This document shows, one piece after another, positions 43,106 through 54,945 of a DNA stretch of 64,000 nucleotides. Each line of letters begins with the position of its first letter. The stretch's first letter is position 1. The position numbers and the translations under genes are program-made. Source of the DNA: Trachythela sp. YZ-2020 (lineage: Eukaryota; Cnidaria; Anthozoa; Malacalcyonacea; Clavulariidae); the NCBI GenBank assembly GCA_016169945.1, contig JADLSH010000027.1, positions 372,001-436,000 on the forward strand. The letters are read 5' to 3'. Below the pieces are notes generated by a model. The model was given only the letters and a program-made list of their open reading frames with translations. It was not told where the DNA came from and did not search any database.

Positions 43106-45818
43106 GTGCAATCCCCCTCCATCATACCTTCCACAACCATTAATGCAAATCCCAGCAGTCTACCCACCCAACCGTGTCCCACATTGGTGAGCCCAGATAA
43201 GGTTGACCTTCCACGTTTGTTAATATCTAATGTCCGTTCGATTCTCCCCAAGGTGGATGAACTTGAAGCAGTTTCTCAAATCAATGAAGCCGATTTTATC
43301 TGTATTACTGAAACATGGCTAAATAGCAGTATTCCCGATTCAGCAGTTTCTCTTGCAAATTATTTGATTTTTCGCAACGACCGTTCGTCATCCTCTGGAG
43401 GTGGCGTTTGCATTTACGTTAACAGTAAAAATTCATGCAGAAGACTTCGTACCTATGAAGATCAGGATATTGAATCATTATGGTTGTCCATCAGGCCACC
43501 CCGTCTGCCTCGATCTATTTCTATAATTCTATTAGCTGTCATTTATCATTCTACATCTTGTGGCGCCGCCGAAAATGTCGCGTTATATAATCACATTCAA
43601 AATAATGTTGATACTTTTCTTCGTAACCATCCCAACGGCTTACTTCTCATCACGGGGGATTTTAACCCTTCAAGCACGGGTTTTGACGAAAGAATGGTTA
43701 AAAGAATCACCGGTTTGACCCAAATAATCAATGTTAAGACAAGAGGCAATGCTATATTGGATTGGTGCCTATCTAACGTGAAGAAATCCTTCTTTGAACA
43801 GCTACAACTCCCTCAACTTGGAACTAGCGATCATAATACCATTATTATCCAGACGCGTATCCCCAGACCACAGAAGCCAGATAACAGTCCTATTTCGAAA
43901 AGAGACCTTAGATATAGTAGCCTACGAAGATTTGGCCAATGGATTTCCTCTTATGATTGGTCACCTATTTTTCACGTTCATGACTGTGAACTGAAATTCC
44001 AAAAATTTCATGACATTATAGCAAACATGCTGGAAAAGTTCTTACCTATTACACGTACGAAAGTAAGACAATCCGACAAGCCATGGATGACTCCATCACT
44101 CAAAAGTTCCATTAGTAATCGCCAAAAAGCACTTTTTAAACACAGTAAATCCTCGACAATGTTTAAGTACTGGCGCAATAAAGTCATCAGGGACGTCAAG
44201 TCTTCTCGAACCAAATACTACGTTACATCAGTCAGTAAATTAAAACAAGGCAATTCATCGAAATGGTGGAAAGAAGTTAAGTCTATTGGTGGTCTATCCT
44301 CTCGAAACTCTTGGCACCACCAACTGTTGTCATCCGATAACCCTACCAGTCAACATCTTGTTGAATCCATAAACAAGTTTTTTACTAGTTTGACTTCCCA
44401 TTTCAGCCCACTCGAGCCCGATAGTACTGTGACGCAATTAGATGTCCCTGCTTCCTTCCTGGTGGACACAGACCAGGTTTGTCAAGCCTTACGTAAGATC
44501 AAAACTAATAAATCTCCTGGCCCTGATTCAATTCCTAACAAAATCCTTAAAATGTTTGCCTTTGAACTTGCTCCTGTAATTGCCGATGTTTACAACTCAT
44601 CCCTCTCACAAGGCGTGGTTCCCTCCCAGCTAAAGTTATCTATTGTCCGGCCCATTCCTAAAGAGCTTCCTCCTACATCTATTGACAACGATTTGAGACC
44701 GATCTCCTTGACCTCGCAAATTTCAAAAATTATGGAAAGATTCACAATCAACTCGATGATGCCTCAAGTAATAGATCCACTAGACCATAAGCAATTCGCA
44801 CTCCCGAACAAATCAACTACCCATGCCCTGGTATATCTTCTCCATCAAATTTTTGCTGCCTTAGACAGTGGTCATAACTCCATCAGATTATTTTTCGGTG
44901 ATTTCAGGAAGGGCCTTGATTTAGTGGACCATAACGTTATTATAAACGAACTTGGAAATCTTAATGTCCACCCTGTTCTCACTCGCTGGATTACAGCGTT
45001 CTTGACCAACCGTCAACAATGTGTCAAAATTGATTGCCATCAGTCCTCGTGGAGAAGTGCTAATGGAGGTTTACCCCAAGGAACATGTTTGGGTCCTCTT
45101 CTATTTGCTATATTGGTTAACCCATTATTAAAAGACTGGAATGGTCGTCTAAAATTTGTCGATGATACAACAGCATTGGAAGTAGTCCCAAGGTGTTCTC
45201 CTTGTGTATTGCCTTTAGTTGTTGAAGAAATCTCCAAATTCTCATCCGCTCGTGGAATGGAGCTTAATCCCAAAAAATGTAAAGAAATGATTATAAATTT
45301 TCTTCAATACCGAATTCCATGTGATCAATCTATGTTCATTAATGGACAATGCGTTGAAAGAGTACACAGCTTTAAGCTGACTCCCGACTCTTTGCCCTCC
45401 GATTATTGAAGAAAGCAGGCTTGAGTCTCACTGACCTTATAACCATCTACTGCTCAGTTATTCGCTCCATACTTGAGTATGCATCCCCAGTATGGGCAGC
45501 TCTTCCTGACTACCTATCCTCTCATCTCGAGTCGGTCCAAAAGAGAGCACTTAAGATTATATACCCCGACATATCTTATTATGAAGCATTGCAGACCTCA
45601 ATGCTCAAAACCTTGAATGTCGAAGAGATGAGTTATGTCGGAGATTTATCAACTCTACCCGGAAGAGAGCATGTAAAAACAATCCAGTCTATAATATAAT
45701 CAGACCCTTCTGGTCCTCTAATGAACATGATTATTTTTTACGTAGACCAAATAGTTGTCGAACTGTGAGAACCTTTACTGAACTTTTCGATAACTTTATT
45801 ACCATTAAATATACGTAA
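43106..45818 (+). pseudogene. LINE ORF2: endonuclease and reverse transcriptase, recently broken
   Basis: The main frame (43106-45409, 767 codons) contains an apurinic-type endonuclease: ISNVRSILPKVDEL, ICITETWLN, SGGGVCIYV, LLLITGDFNPS and LGTSDHNTI. The reverse transcriptase follows: KIKTNKSPGPDSIPNKIL, DLRPISLTSQISKIMERF, FALPNKSTTHAL, FFGDFRKGLDLVDHNVI, GGLPQGTCLGPLLFAI and KFVDDTTAL (FVDD, catalytic). The enzyme nicks target DNA and copies the LINE RNA in place. Near 45375 about 25-30 residues are deleted with a shift (SFKL | FALRLLKKAGLSL), the next frame runs to about 45660, and a further shift restores the C-terminus (IRPFWSSNEHDYFLRRP ... stop 45816-45818). The translation start is uncertain; it overlaps ORF1 in another frame. 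Confidence 0.9.
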
Positions 45819-46012
45819 TTGTCCTAGTTTAGTCCTCTGTATGTTGGAATTATGTAAATATAATTTTATATATCTATATATAGTGGGGAACGTCTGTATA
45901 TATGTTAAAATGTTAATATGTAAATTAGTTGATAACTTAGGAACAATTGTGTAATTCAGTTTTTACTGCAAATCAATTGATTAATAAACAGAATATTATT
46001 ATTATTATTATT

Positions 46013-46309
46013 AAAACCTCGCTCTTAAGATGTTGACAAATATTTAGTGGAACATGGTGCTGATGTCAATGGGGGATAGATAATAACGGCTTGACAGTTC
46101 TCTACTATGCTGTAATATATCACTTATTAGACATTGTCAAATATTTTGTGGAACATGGTGCTGATGTCACTGGGAAAGGTGATGAAGGTAGATTTCCTTG
46201 CATAACTACGTTAGCTTTGATTCATACTAAAATTGCTATCATATCATCATCAGGAATGCTTTATGAAATTGAACAACTAAAATTAATTAAATTTCAGAAG
46301 GTTTGTTAA
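46013..46309 (+). pseudogene. Ankyrin-repeat gene, 3' part after the LINE
   Basis: Continues the interrupted repeat (AAAACCTCGCTCTTAAG matching 38694). One unit (FVEHGADV-like, 46040) has an extra G in GGGGGATAG that breaks the frame. The next reads MTVLYYAVIYHLLDIVKYFV and EHGADVTGKGDEGRF, then a non-repeat C-terminal tail (ALIHTKIAIISSSGMLYEIE ... KFQKVC) to the stop at 46309. The tail may be the original C-terminus of the protein or part of an exon-intron boundary. Confidence 0.85.
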
Positions 46310-46606
46310 TTAAAAGGCGAATCTAATTAATTAATACTGTTCACCTTCTTAACACCATTATATTTTGCCCTGATTTGTACGATCCTTGATCCACTGTTCT
46401 GCCCCCAAAACATCCTTTACCCATTATTCTGTTTGATCTTCAACGTTGTTTTTACTCATTTTTCCATTCAACAAAATCTTAATAGTAGTTACTACAAACC
46501 TACAGTTCTATATACGGTAGATAGGGCATTATCTTTGAAAATGCCATTCGAAACAATAAATATCTATATTAGATGTTTTCACTTTCTGTCTAGCACACTT
46601 TCTATA

Positions 46607-46692
46607 CAGGGTGTCCCAAAAAAAGTAAACGTTTTCAGGGTGTCCCAAAAAAAGTAAACGTTTTCAGGGTGTCCCAAAAAAAGTAAACGTTT
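46607..46692. repeat. 29-bp tandem triplication of a transposon end
   Basis: CAGGGTGTCCCAAAAAAAGT plus AAACGTTTT occurs at 46607, 46636 and 46665. CAGGGTGTCCCAAAA is a typical Tc1/mariner-type terminal sequence. No reversed copy is found downstream, so this is an amplified solo end. Confidence 0.9.
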
Positions 46693-46742
46693 GAAATTGA
46701 AATTAGCATTGCTGTCAAACAACCGATTGCATAAGACAAATA

Positions 46743-47371
46743 TTTTAATTGACTGTCTATATAACAGGTATGTGCCAATATGTTAAGAATTATTGCTTCA
46801 AGAGTCAGCTTACATTGCATGGTGCAACAAACTACATGACAAAGCTGTATTACTTTTTTATGTTCGTCTATATCAGAACTTTCCCGAACAGTACTTCTAA
46901 TGACCAACGGTTTCACATTATAAATATAAGCGCTCTTTATATATGTATGAGAAAAGCTGAAAATTGACAGAATGTTGTATTTCATACATTACAAGGGTGA
47001 ATTAAATCTAAGATATATCAGTATATGATAGATGTGCAAGGTCCATTTATGATTTGAGCGAGCGTAGATTCTTTTTACCGGTACATTAATCATAAACATA
47101 GCTAATCATATGGATTCCTCCTCACTTGTGCAACCTTATTGAGTCAAACATGATCTCGAAAAAACATGATCTCGTCTGTCAGTCTATTTACAAATAATTT
47201 AATTGACTGTCTGTATACCTATATAACAGGTATAAGCCAATATTGTAAGAATTATTGCTTCAAGAGTCAGCTAGTTACATTGCATTGTGAAACAAAGTAA
47301 CATGACAAAGCTGCATTACTTTTGCATGTCCGTCTATATCAGAACTTTGCCGAATGGTACTTCTATTGACC
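46743..47371. repeat. Direct repeat pair, about 165 bp (46743-46905 and 47198-47371)
   Basis: Both copies run from TTTAATTGACTGTCT through ATTGCTTCAAGAGTCAGCT to TATCAGAACTTT and TACTTCTA(A/T)TGACC with about 10-15 percent difference and one 8-base insertion. Not coding. Confidence 0.85.
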
Positions 47372-47876
47372 CAGGCAGCATTCCAGAAAAAACAATTACC
47401 AAATTTGTAGACTAGTTATTGGGAGATTTGCTTTGATTTTTTGTGTTTATCTTGAACTAAGCTATTTGCGTGGTAAAATTGTGCAATAATTAGCTATGGT
47501 AAAATACTTGCTTCGTCTAAACACACTATTAAGCTTTACAAACAAATACGACCACCACATTTTTAGGCTGGTTGCAATATACATGAAATGGTAAAAAATA
47601 AACGAAACACCATGCTAAAATATATCGTATTATATTCTGATTTCTGAATCCTAATTTGCCCACGGAAAATTCCGACTTGGCAATCATAGTGTCATAAATT
47701 AACTTGTGTTAAGTTAATTCTAGGCAGTACTGTACCAGATAGTGATAACTTTTTGCCGATGTGAAATAGTAAAATCGCTAATTCACAAATACTACACTTA
47801 AACTACTTGGTTATGCAAATCAGCGGCCAATTTTAGAGAGCTTAAAGGGCTTATGCAGCGAAAATTCGGTTCGAGT

Positions 47877-48309
47877 GAAACTCTCTTATTAAAGAGAACG
47901 TTTGAAGTTATGAAGATTGACGTTTGGAGCTTTTCCATGTCCCACTTCGTTCTTGAGAAATTAAGATGTGTTTGATATGTAAATAACATCACTGTGACAT
48001 CACACTGCATAATGAATTGTTGGAAAATCACAAATATCTTTGAAATAATTGAATTAAATCACTTGAAACTCTGCATGACTTGTGTGGTGTCCTGCGATAG
48101 GCAGAAACAAATGACAGTTTAAAGGCGATTGGTTAAATAATCTCAGAGCTTTTCGTGATTTTCCAACAATTCATTATGCAGTGTGATGTCACAGTGATGT
48201 TATTTACATATCAAACACATCTTAATATCTCAAGAACGAAGTGGGATATGGAAAAGCTCCAAACGTCAATCTTCATAACTTCAAACGTTCTCTTTAATAA
48301 GAGAGTTTC
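47877..48309. mobile_element. Foldback element with about 155-bp arms
   Basis: GAAACTCTCTTATTAAAGAG at the left is mirrored by CTCTTTAATAAGAGAGTTTC at the right. The arms also share GAAGATTGACGTTTGGAGCT and CACTGTGACATCACACTGCA. The minus frame 47798-48031 is a translation of the left arm. Confidence 0.9.
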
Positions 48310-51205
48310 CCAATTAAATGTATAGTAAACTTTGGAGAGCTTGGGATTAATAGCAATAGGCAAATGCATGGTTGAGGGGTTTAACGCAGGTAGAAGGAAT
48401 GTTATTTTAATGGTTTCCGTTAATATAAGAATCTATATAGACAACCCGGAGGTTACAGGGAATATATAGAGCATGTAATTGGTAACTTACTCGTTTCGAC
48501 CACCTGTTGTTAAAAACTATCCCAAGAGAATTGAGATTGGACGTCGCAGCGACTCGCAGTTCTTCGTATGCGGCAACCCAATTTAGTAATAATTGTCATG
48601 TCTAGACAGCCGCCATTTTTCCTGAGAGATCCTGGCCAAATGTTTGGCAAGTAAAGCTGATATTCAGGTAATCAGTAGCCTAAACCTTCCTGGTGATAAA
48701 GTTTTACATGTTGGTGGGTTTACTTTTTACGTAAAATATGAGTGGTCGGTTTTTGGGGAGGCAGCCCCTTGAAATTGCTTGTTATAAAAACTAGTTTTTA
48801 TAAGAAAATTACGCTTATTATTGAGCTGATTAGTTGCATCGTTAGTTATGTAGTCGCCACTAGTCGGGTCTATATTTTATCTATATATTTAACCTATTTA
48901 CCCTATTCTTGACACATGTTGTAGCGCGTTTGAATTTCCCGCCATCACCTATATATACTGAAGTGTATCGAGATTTTTGTGTCGTGCAATCTGTTACGTT
49001 TGTGCGCTTTTGTGATGTCAAATTATAGGAATTTCCATGATACTATTAACATACCCCTGGAGTTTACGATGGCAATCCGATTACTACCGAATACTTTGTT
49101 CGGCACTCGATAGCTAGAGCGTATTAACAGAGCGATTGGTAGAGCGTCAGACCGGCTCGCGATTCACTTTTACAGCTTTATTAAGCTTTACTAATACCTT
49201 TATTATTCTAATCGCAATTTACTTTAGGAATAGCGACAGAACAGAACATAATAGAACTGTAGTTTGTTAGTGTGTATCAGGTTTCATGTCAAGGTCATGG
49301 TGATCGACCTTTGAGTAATAAATATTTTCATTGCTGCGGAGCGAGCGAGCCTGAAGCGAGCGAGCGTAGCAGCAGCCTAATATGTGCAGAGAGGGGGTTT
49401 TGAAGTAAATTTTATTTGGCGCATGGAATTGTGGTCGTGCGCGCTTGCTATGCGCAGAACACAAATTTTAAACTCGCTCAGTTCCATGTGCTTTTCGATT
49501 TTGACGGACGGAGTCTTCGAATTTTTATCGAATTTCTAAAGCTTTTTCAAGTCTATTTTGACCATTCAAGGTAGGATATTTTGTCTTTTGTTTATATGTC
49601 ACGTTTACATTTGTTTACTCCTTTTTGGAAAGTTGGCAATCTCAATTTATATATCTATGAAACGCTGAAAGTACACAATCGATCGCAGCTAGATTCAGTG
49701 TCTGTTTATATATAAACTATATATTATGCTAATGTTCTATCGACTTTGCTTGAGCTGTTAGTGCTGTAAAGCATGGAGGTCTTACATAGAGATGTCTTTA
49801 AAAGGTTTTTCTATCCATTCGCGTTTGCTTTCTCTTGCTGATTTCCATATTTTGCATCAAGTGATGTTTCGTGTATGCCGCTTGACGATTGTGACTCCGT
49901 GTGAACTTGACACAAAGTCACAGATATGCAATTGATCGTCTAAATTGCCTGACTGAATCATTCTGATTTGTGCAAGGTTTGACCTATTAAATAGGCTACT
50001 GTAGGCATAGAAATATGTTTTTATTCCTATTTTACAATGGACTTAATATTTTTGTCTAGTCGCGTTCACATATTATTGTCAGAACAGACAGGGTCTCAGT
50101 TCTGCGCGCACTAAGATAAATATTCGAATGGCAATGAGTTGAAATGATTTGTGCTTTACATGTAGGTGACTCGCATATCCAGAAAAGTAAGAACAGAATG
50201 ATGGAACAACGCTTTCGTTTATAGCTTTCCAAATGCAAAATTTTGAAACGCTTTTCCACTACAAAAATATGCAAATTTCCTAGCGTGGCATTGTCAAATT
50301 ACTCATCGCAGTAAACATGGGTTTCATGTGGGAATTCCATGTGGAAGAACAATACATGAAAAATATTGATATTTTGAAATAGATGTTACAAATTTTGATG
50401 TCTTTCATGTTTCGTGATATATTTAGCTTGTCTCATCCTGCAAACTATGCTAGGGTAGCATCTACTGACAGCGCGCAAGCCACTGGGTCAATGCCAATAA
50501 TTACCGTCTACTGAATATAATTTGTGTTGCATATTTGTTTACATGTTTGTTTCAAGAAGCTAAAGAATAATAACAATCCCGCAGCATTCCCTACCTTGCA
50601 GGTACCCTAGTTAATAATTAGTAATGACTGAACACTTGAAATCATTCTGGTTACAGAATCTTGAAACTGAAGCAGTTCTGTCTAAAATCACTTTACATTT
50701 GAAGTTAGTACGTAATCACTGAACATTATAGGCCAATCAAGACGTCAAACAGCTGAGGTACAACCGCTAACGTGATCATATCAACGATATCAAGTCAATT
50801 GAGTTGCAACAAAATGTTATTCAAGATTAGCTTTGCAAGCAAAACAGTTCGAAAATATTCCCAATTCAAGTGAAAGTAACTCTGCTGTTTTTGACTCAAC
50901 AATATAGGCAAAGTTGGGCAGAAGGATAAAGTATAGGGTACAAGTCTTCAATCCCGCACGTGAGAATTGGTTTTGAGGAAAGGCTATACAGACAAATAAA
51001 TAATTACTGGTTCACATCTCCGGAGCTATTTTTGAAGTCTAGGTCGCCTTACCATAGCCAAGTTGCGAAAAATTCATACATTTCAATGCAATTCAATTCA
51101 ATACTGACAGCTCCCAAAGCAGGAACTATGCAAATCAAATAGTACACGGTATTGACGAGTAAGATTTACAGTGTTCACGGTGTAAGTATATGTTCTATAT
51201 TCGGT
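48310..51205. other. No gene recognised
   Basis: About 2.9 kb. A GAGCGAGC-rich patch (49335-49373: GGAGCGAGCGAGCCTGAAGC) lies in AT-rich DNA. Minor frames at 49267-49464 (minus), 50056-50274 (minus) and 50960-51142 (plus) have no recognisable features. Confidence 0.4.
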
Positions 51206-51209
51206 TCAG

Positions 51210-51334
51210 AAAAATGTCAGCAACAGAAGGATAGGAATTTATGCAAGACCATTGACATGCTGAGGAAAGCTGAGCAAAAAGAAAACAGGGGGGTGCAAAC
51301 GGAAAAGGCGAAAAGCATTTTCCGAAAATCAAAG
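51210..51334 (+). CDS. Possible internal exon of an unknown gene
   Basis: Between an acceptor (TTCGGTTCAG) and a donor (CAAAG|GTAAGC) an open frame reads KCQQQKDRNLCKTIDMLRKA and EQKENRGVQTEKAKSIFRKS. It is charged and predicted helical. No partner exons are identified. Confidence 0.3.
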
Positions 51335-51339
51335 GTAAG

Positions 51340-52170
51340 CTGTATTATATTGTAATGTACGCTTTTTCGCCTAATGACTATAATTATACCCATGACCGGA
51401 ATTTTACCAAAGTGTTAACAAGCCATTTGAAAAGCAGTGGTCATTGACTTCCAGACGAAGTGCCTTCACACAAAACGTCGAAGTTCTTGTTATATTTTTC
51501 AAGTATAGATTGATCCTAAAGACTCTAATTACTCCCTTAGTGGTCAGGAACAGCTGCGAGCATCGATCTATTTACTTCCATTGGTTGTAAAGATTGCCCA
51601 ATTGGTGAGATCTAAACAAGGTCGGCGAGAAGGGGTGTTCATAGGGGCCCGGGTGCGCGTATTCGTTTAATATACTACACATTTCTGTAATAAATGCTAA
51701 AATAAAATCCATAAAATGTTCGCCAAAAACACAAGGACTAAACGCATTTTAAAGACTGCATAGTTTCAAATTTGTTATGTTCGTCGTACGATTACACTCG
51801 CCCGAACTACATAAGAATCTTCAGCATTTGACAGGTTTTAATCTGATAAAGTAATCACATTTAGTCACCCTCACGCTAATTGTTGAGCTAATAGAGTCTT
51901 CCAGAATTTGCTTGAGTGAAGAGGAAACGATAGCTTGAAATCGAGGCGGACAATGTAATCAATTGTTAATAGGCAGTTTTTCATTGCCAGCCAGCAAATT
52001 CGGGAAGTGTCTATTGAATCTTCAAGTGATGCAAAAACGACAATATTACTCAGTTTCAGTATTTTTACATAAAACACACATGGTATGTGTCGCATGTCGG
52101 CAAAAGATCGCCTTCAGAATAGCCATGTATGTAAGTAACAACAGTACCGCCATAACTAATAATGGCAGAA
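51340..52170. other. No gene recognised
   Basis: Spacer; overlapping frames on both strands at 51871-52265 have no motif. Confidence 0.35.
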
Positions 52171-52846
52171 CTTATGGTGCATTTTCAGTGTCAATATTCA
52201 ATTGTTTGGCAAGATATCATTCGTTATATGAAATTAGCGATCAGATTGATGACATTTTGGTATAGACTTTGTCATTCGGCTATTGATCTTGTCATTCGGC
52301 TATGGACTTTGTCATTCGGCTATAGATTTTGTCATTCGGCTATAGACTTTGTCATTCGCTATAGATTTAGTCATTCGGGTATAGATTTTGTAATTCGGTT
52401 ACACACTTTGTCGTTCCGTTATAGACTTTGTCATTCGGCTATAAATTTTGTCATTCGGCAAGCTTCCCAGCAGTCTTTGTCTGACTACACTTTCGTTCCC
52501 ACCTTCCCAGAAGTTGGGACCCGCTAACGGCCAATGTAGCTGACACTTGTCAGACAATGATTCTAGCTGACAATAGCGAAAGTCGCAATAAATTCACCAT
52601 ATCATGCTTTTATATCAAACTAATTCATATTATTAGGATATCATACAAGAACGTCTTTGACTAACTAAAGCGACCGGAAGCACAAAATAATAGCTTTTTT
52701 TCTAGCGAACATATTTCTTAGTATCTCAGTCATTTGTAATCAATAATCGTCTCAGGTACGCAAAATTTACTTCGTATACTATACACAGAATTTCGTGCAC
52801 GGGTATTTTGTGACTAACTTATACAAAGATAACTTATACAAACTAA

Positions 52847-53581
52847 ACTTCAAAGATTTTTTTGCACTTTACTTGGTTGAACTAGAATACTGGGTTTGGT
52901 GGATAATCCAAGTGAGTAGATATATACACAATTTAAGACCTAACCAGGAACGGTTGCGAAAAATACAACACTAGGTCCTCTGGCAGGAATTGAACCCACG
53001 GCCCTGCGATTCCGGTGCAGCGCTCTAACCAACTGAGCTACAGAGGCCAGTTGCTGAGGTGTAACCGTAAGTTCTGTATATATAGGTGATCGGGTGTGCG
53101 GGTTGTGATCGGGAAGGTAAACTTCAAAGATTTTTTTGCACTTCACTTGGTTGAACTAGAATACTGGGTTTGGTGGATAATCCAAGTGAGTAGATATATA
53201 CACAATTTAAGACCTAACCAGGAACCGTGGGTTCAATTCCTGCCAGAGGACCTAGTGTTGTATTTTTCGCAACCGTTCCTGGTTAGGTCTTAAATTGTGT
53301 ATATATCTACTCACTTGGATTATCCACCAAACCCAGTATTCTAGTTCAACCAAGTGAAGTGCAAAAAAATCTTTGAAGTTTACCTTATCGCAACCCGCAC
53401 ACCCGATCACCTATATATACAGAACTTACGGTTACAGCTCAGCAACTGGCCTCTGTAGCTCAGTTGGTTAGAGCGGAATCGCAGGGCCGTGGGTTCAATT
53501 CCTGCCAGAGGACCTAGTGTTGTATTTTTCGCAACCGTTCCTGGTTAGGTCTTAAATTGTGTATATATCTACTCACTTGGA
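52847..53581. mobile_element. Palindromic tRNA-like SINE with 13-bp target duplication
   Basis: TTATACAAACTAA stands at 52834-52846 and 53582-53594. Inside, a full SINE unit in reverse (tRNA-like part 52975-53050) and a partial reverse unit meet, near 53226, a partial forward unit and a forward unit (tRNA-like part about 53453-53513). The tRNA-like part has TGTAGCTCAGTTGGTTAGAG (A box), CGGAATCGCAGGGCCG and GGGTTCAATTCC (B box); CCTCTG and CAGAGG could pair as an acceptor stem. The forward copy lacks about 15 bases of the anticodon region (AGAGCGGAATCGC). The single duplication pair suggests that the whole palindrome inserted, or formed, as one unit. Confidence 0.8.
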
Positions 53582-53599
53582 TTATACAAACTAAGTTAT

Positions 53600-54070
53600 A
53601 CAAAGATAACTTAGTCAGCCATTTTCAATCAAAAACCTTAACGACGTACTAGGACTTTAATATCCTTAACAAACTCTTTCTCGTGTAAACCAATTTCCTA
53701 AAAAGATTTATGTTACTACAGTTTTTTGTGCACGGTAGATGGAAAATCTCAATGCACCATTGCATTCGCCATAAAATTCCAAAAATATTCATACCAAACA
53801 CTATAATTCAGTTTTGGAATGTTTTGGAACAGAAGGGACCGGAGAAATACAATTGTTTGATAGAAAAAGGACCGGTGAACTACAACGGCGCTATGACCAT
53901 TCAATAAGTTTTGTGCACACTGTTGAAGAATACTCTTTTGTATTCTGCTCTGTGTTTTCACCTTACCTGGCCGCCATCTTGGTGTTTGTGGTCACGTGAG
54001 TATACAGCACAGTCCTTATTCTGTTGCACAGTGAGCAGTACATGTAGTTAATTGTGTATAATTTATTCGA
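53600..54070. other. No gene recognised
   Basis: Interior of the 52172-54335 structure; includes TTTTGGAATGTTTTGGAACAG and CACGTGAGTATACAGC. The frames 53710-53999 have no recognisable domain. Confidence 0.35.
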
Positions 54071-54860
54071 TAATCTGTTGGTTGGAAATCAACGATGGGA
54101 TGCTTGCCGAATGACAAAGTCTATAGTCAAATGACAAAGTGTTTAGCCGAATGACAAAGTCAAAAGCCGAATGACAACATCTATTGTCGAATGACAAAAC
54201 CTGTAACCGAATGACAAAGTCCATACCAAAATGCCATTAACCTGATCGCCAATTTCATAGGACGAATGATATTTTTCCAAACAATTCAGATTAACGAATG
54301 TTGACACGGAAAATGCACCATAAGAACTGCACCAGTGTTTCTTTCGTTCCATAATGAAAGTTAACAAATATCCTTTCTTGCGTACATTGCTTAGAGTGCA
54401 CATGGACAGTCTAAATCGAAATGCAATACATCTTCTTTGATAAACCTTATTTTATTGGCCTTATAGGCTGTTAAAATTACCAGAAGTTGCGTCATATAAG
54501 GTATTTTGTGGCATGATCTTGGAAACAAAAGGAAACTTATTTACATTGCCTTGTTTCACGTCACTTCCGCTAACTTTAACAGCCAAAAAGACCATGAAGA
54601 TGAAGTTTTTTTCAAAGAAGATGTATTGCACTTCTTTTTAGAATGTTCTGAGTATCACAAATATGTAAAATCACCAGACATTACATGTGCAGTTTAAATC
54701 TATTAAAATGTATGTATGTTTTGGAACTTTAGGTGACTGTAGAGTTCTTGAATAAACGCCTGGCTTATTATACGTGCTAATAATATACATAAAAATATTA
54801 CTCGACTGTGATTGGTTGATTTCAGTGCAATTAATCCCATACAGCAGTGCAAAAATCTGT

Positions 54861-54945
54861 AACAACAGTTCAATTTTCTGTAATACAGTGCAATTTTCTG
54901 TAATACAGTGCAATTTTCTGTAATACTGTGCAATTTTCTGTAATC
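54861..54945. repeat. 20-bp tandem repeat, about four copies
   Basis: TAATACAGTGCAATTTTCTG recurs exactly every 20 bases from 54881, with a weaker copy at 54861 and a truncated last one. Confidence 0.93.

Larger units (their letters stand above)
39434..43190 (+). pseudogene. LINE ORF1 with two CCCH zinc fingers, split by a transposon
   Basis: Segment 1 (39434-40282) starts MESCKLGVSTQARKSC and has a conserved-looking domain (residues about 30-115: GDLxxLKK-like, GKWRSPGGSTKQFLL, GLVVSWYAHKQNSLTF), then an acidic, Ser-rich stretch and a coiled coil (EIVAKIEKIQSKQKDLENII). A one-base shift near 40280 leads to segment 2 (to 40640, ...NLGKDRS). The DNA transposon follows, and segment 3 (42691-43190) continues in the same frame after removal of 2,058 bases (insert plus one duplication). 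Segment 3 has CPFILRRGWCIKGDRCDFSH and CPFLRKKGFCLKGPRCDFSH, two canonical C-x8-C-x5-C-x3-H fingers, a type that binds RNA in cellular proteins. ORF1 products coat LINE RNA; here CCCH fingers would take the place of the usual knuckles. Overlaps ORF2 by 85 bases. Confidence 0.8.
39416..46012 (+). mobile_element. CR1/jockey-like LINE, near full length (about 4.5 kb without the nested insert)
   Basis: The insertion point is exact: CTATGCTGT at its left and AAAACCTCGCTCTT at its right join to the sequence of an intact ankyrin unit (38687-38705). The LINE has ORF1 (39434-43190), ORF2 with endonuclease and reverse transcriptase (43106-45818), a short 3' UTR and an (ATT)n tail at 45990-46012. No target duplication is seen, as in many CR1-like insertions. 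ORF1 begins only 18 bases from the 5' junction, so the 5' UTR may be missing. A 2,049-bp DNA transposon lies in ORF1. Confidence 0.88.
52172..54335. mobile_element. Inverted-repeat structure with minisatellite-bearing arms
   Basis: Left arm 52172-52490: TTATGGTGCATTTTC, GGCAAGATATCATTCGT, TGAAATTAGCGATCAG, then a tandem repeat of TTTGTCATTCGGCTATAGA (about 52255-52460). The right arm, 54335 back to about 54080, repeats the same order inverted, with its own TTTGTCATTCGG(C/T)TA repeats and the shared inner edge CATTCGGCAAGC(T/A)TCCCA. Between them lie 1.6 kb with the palindromic SINE. The plus frame 52162-52527 (HSAIDFVIR repeats) and the minus frame 54143-54403 are artefacts of the minisatellite. 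Confidence 0.75.

Noticed and set aside
52162..52527. Protein with HSAIDFVIR repeats
   Set aside because: The frame is the translation of the 18-19 bp minisatellite and has no supporting start or splice signals.
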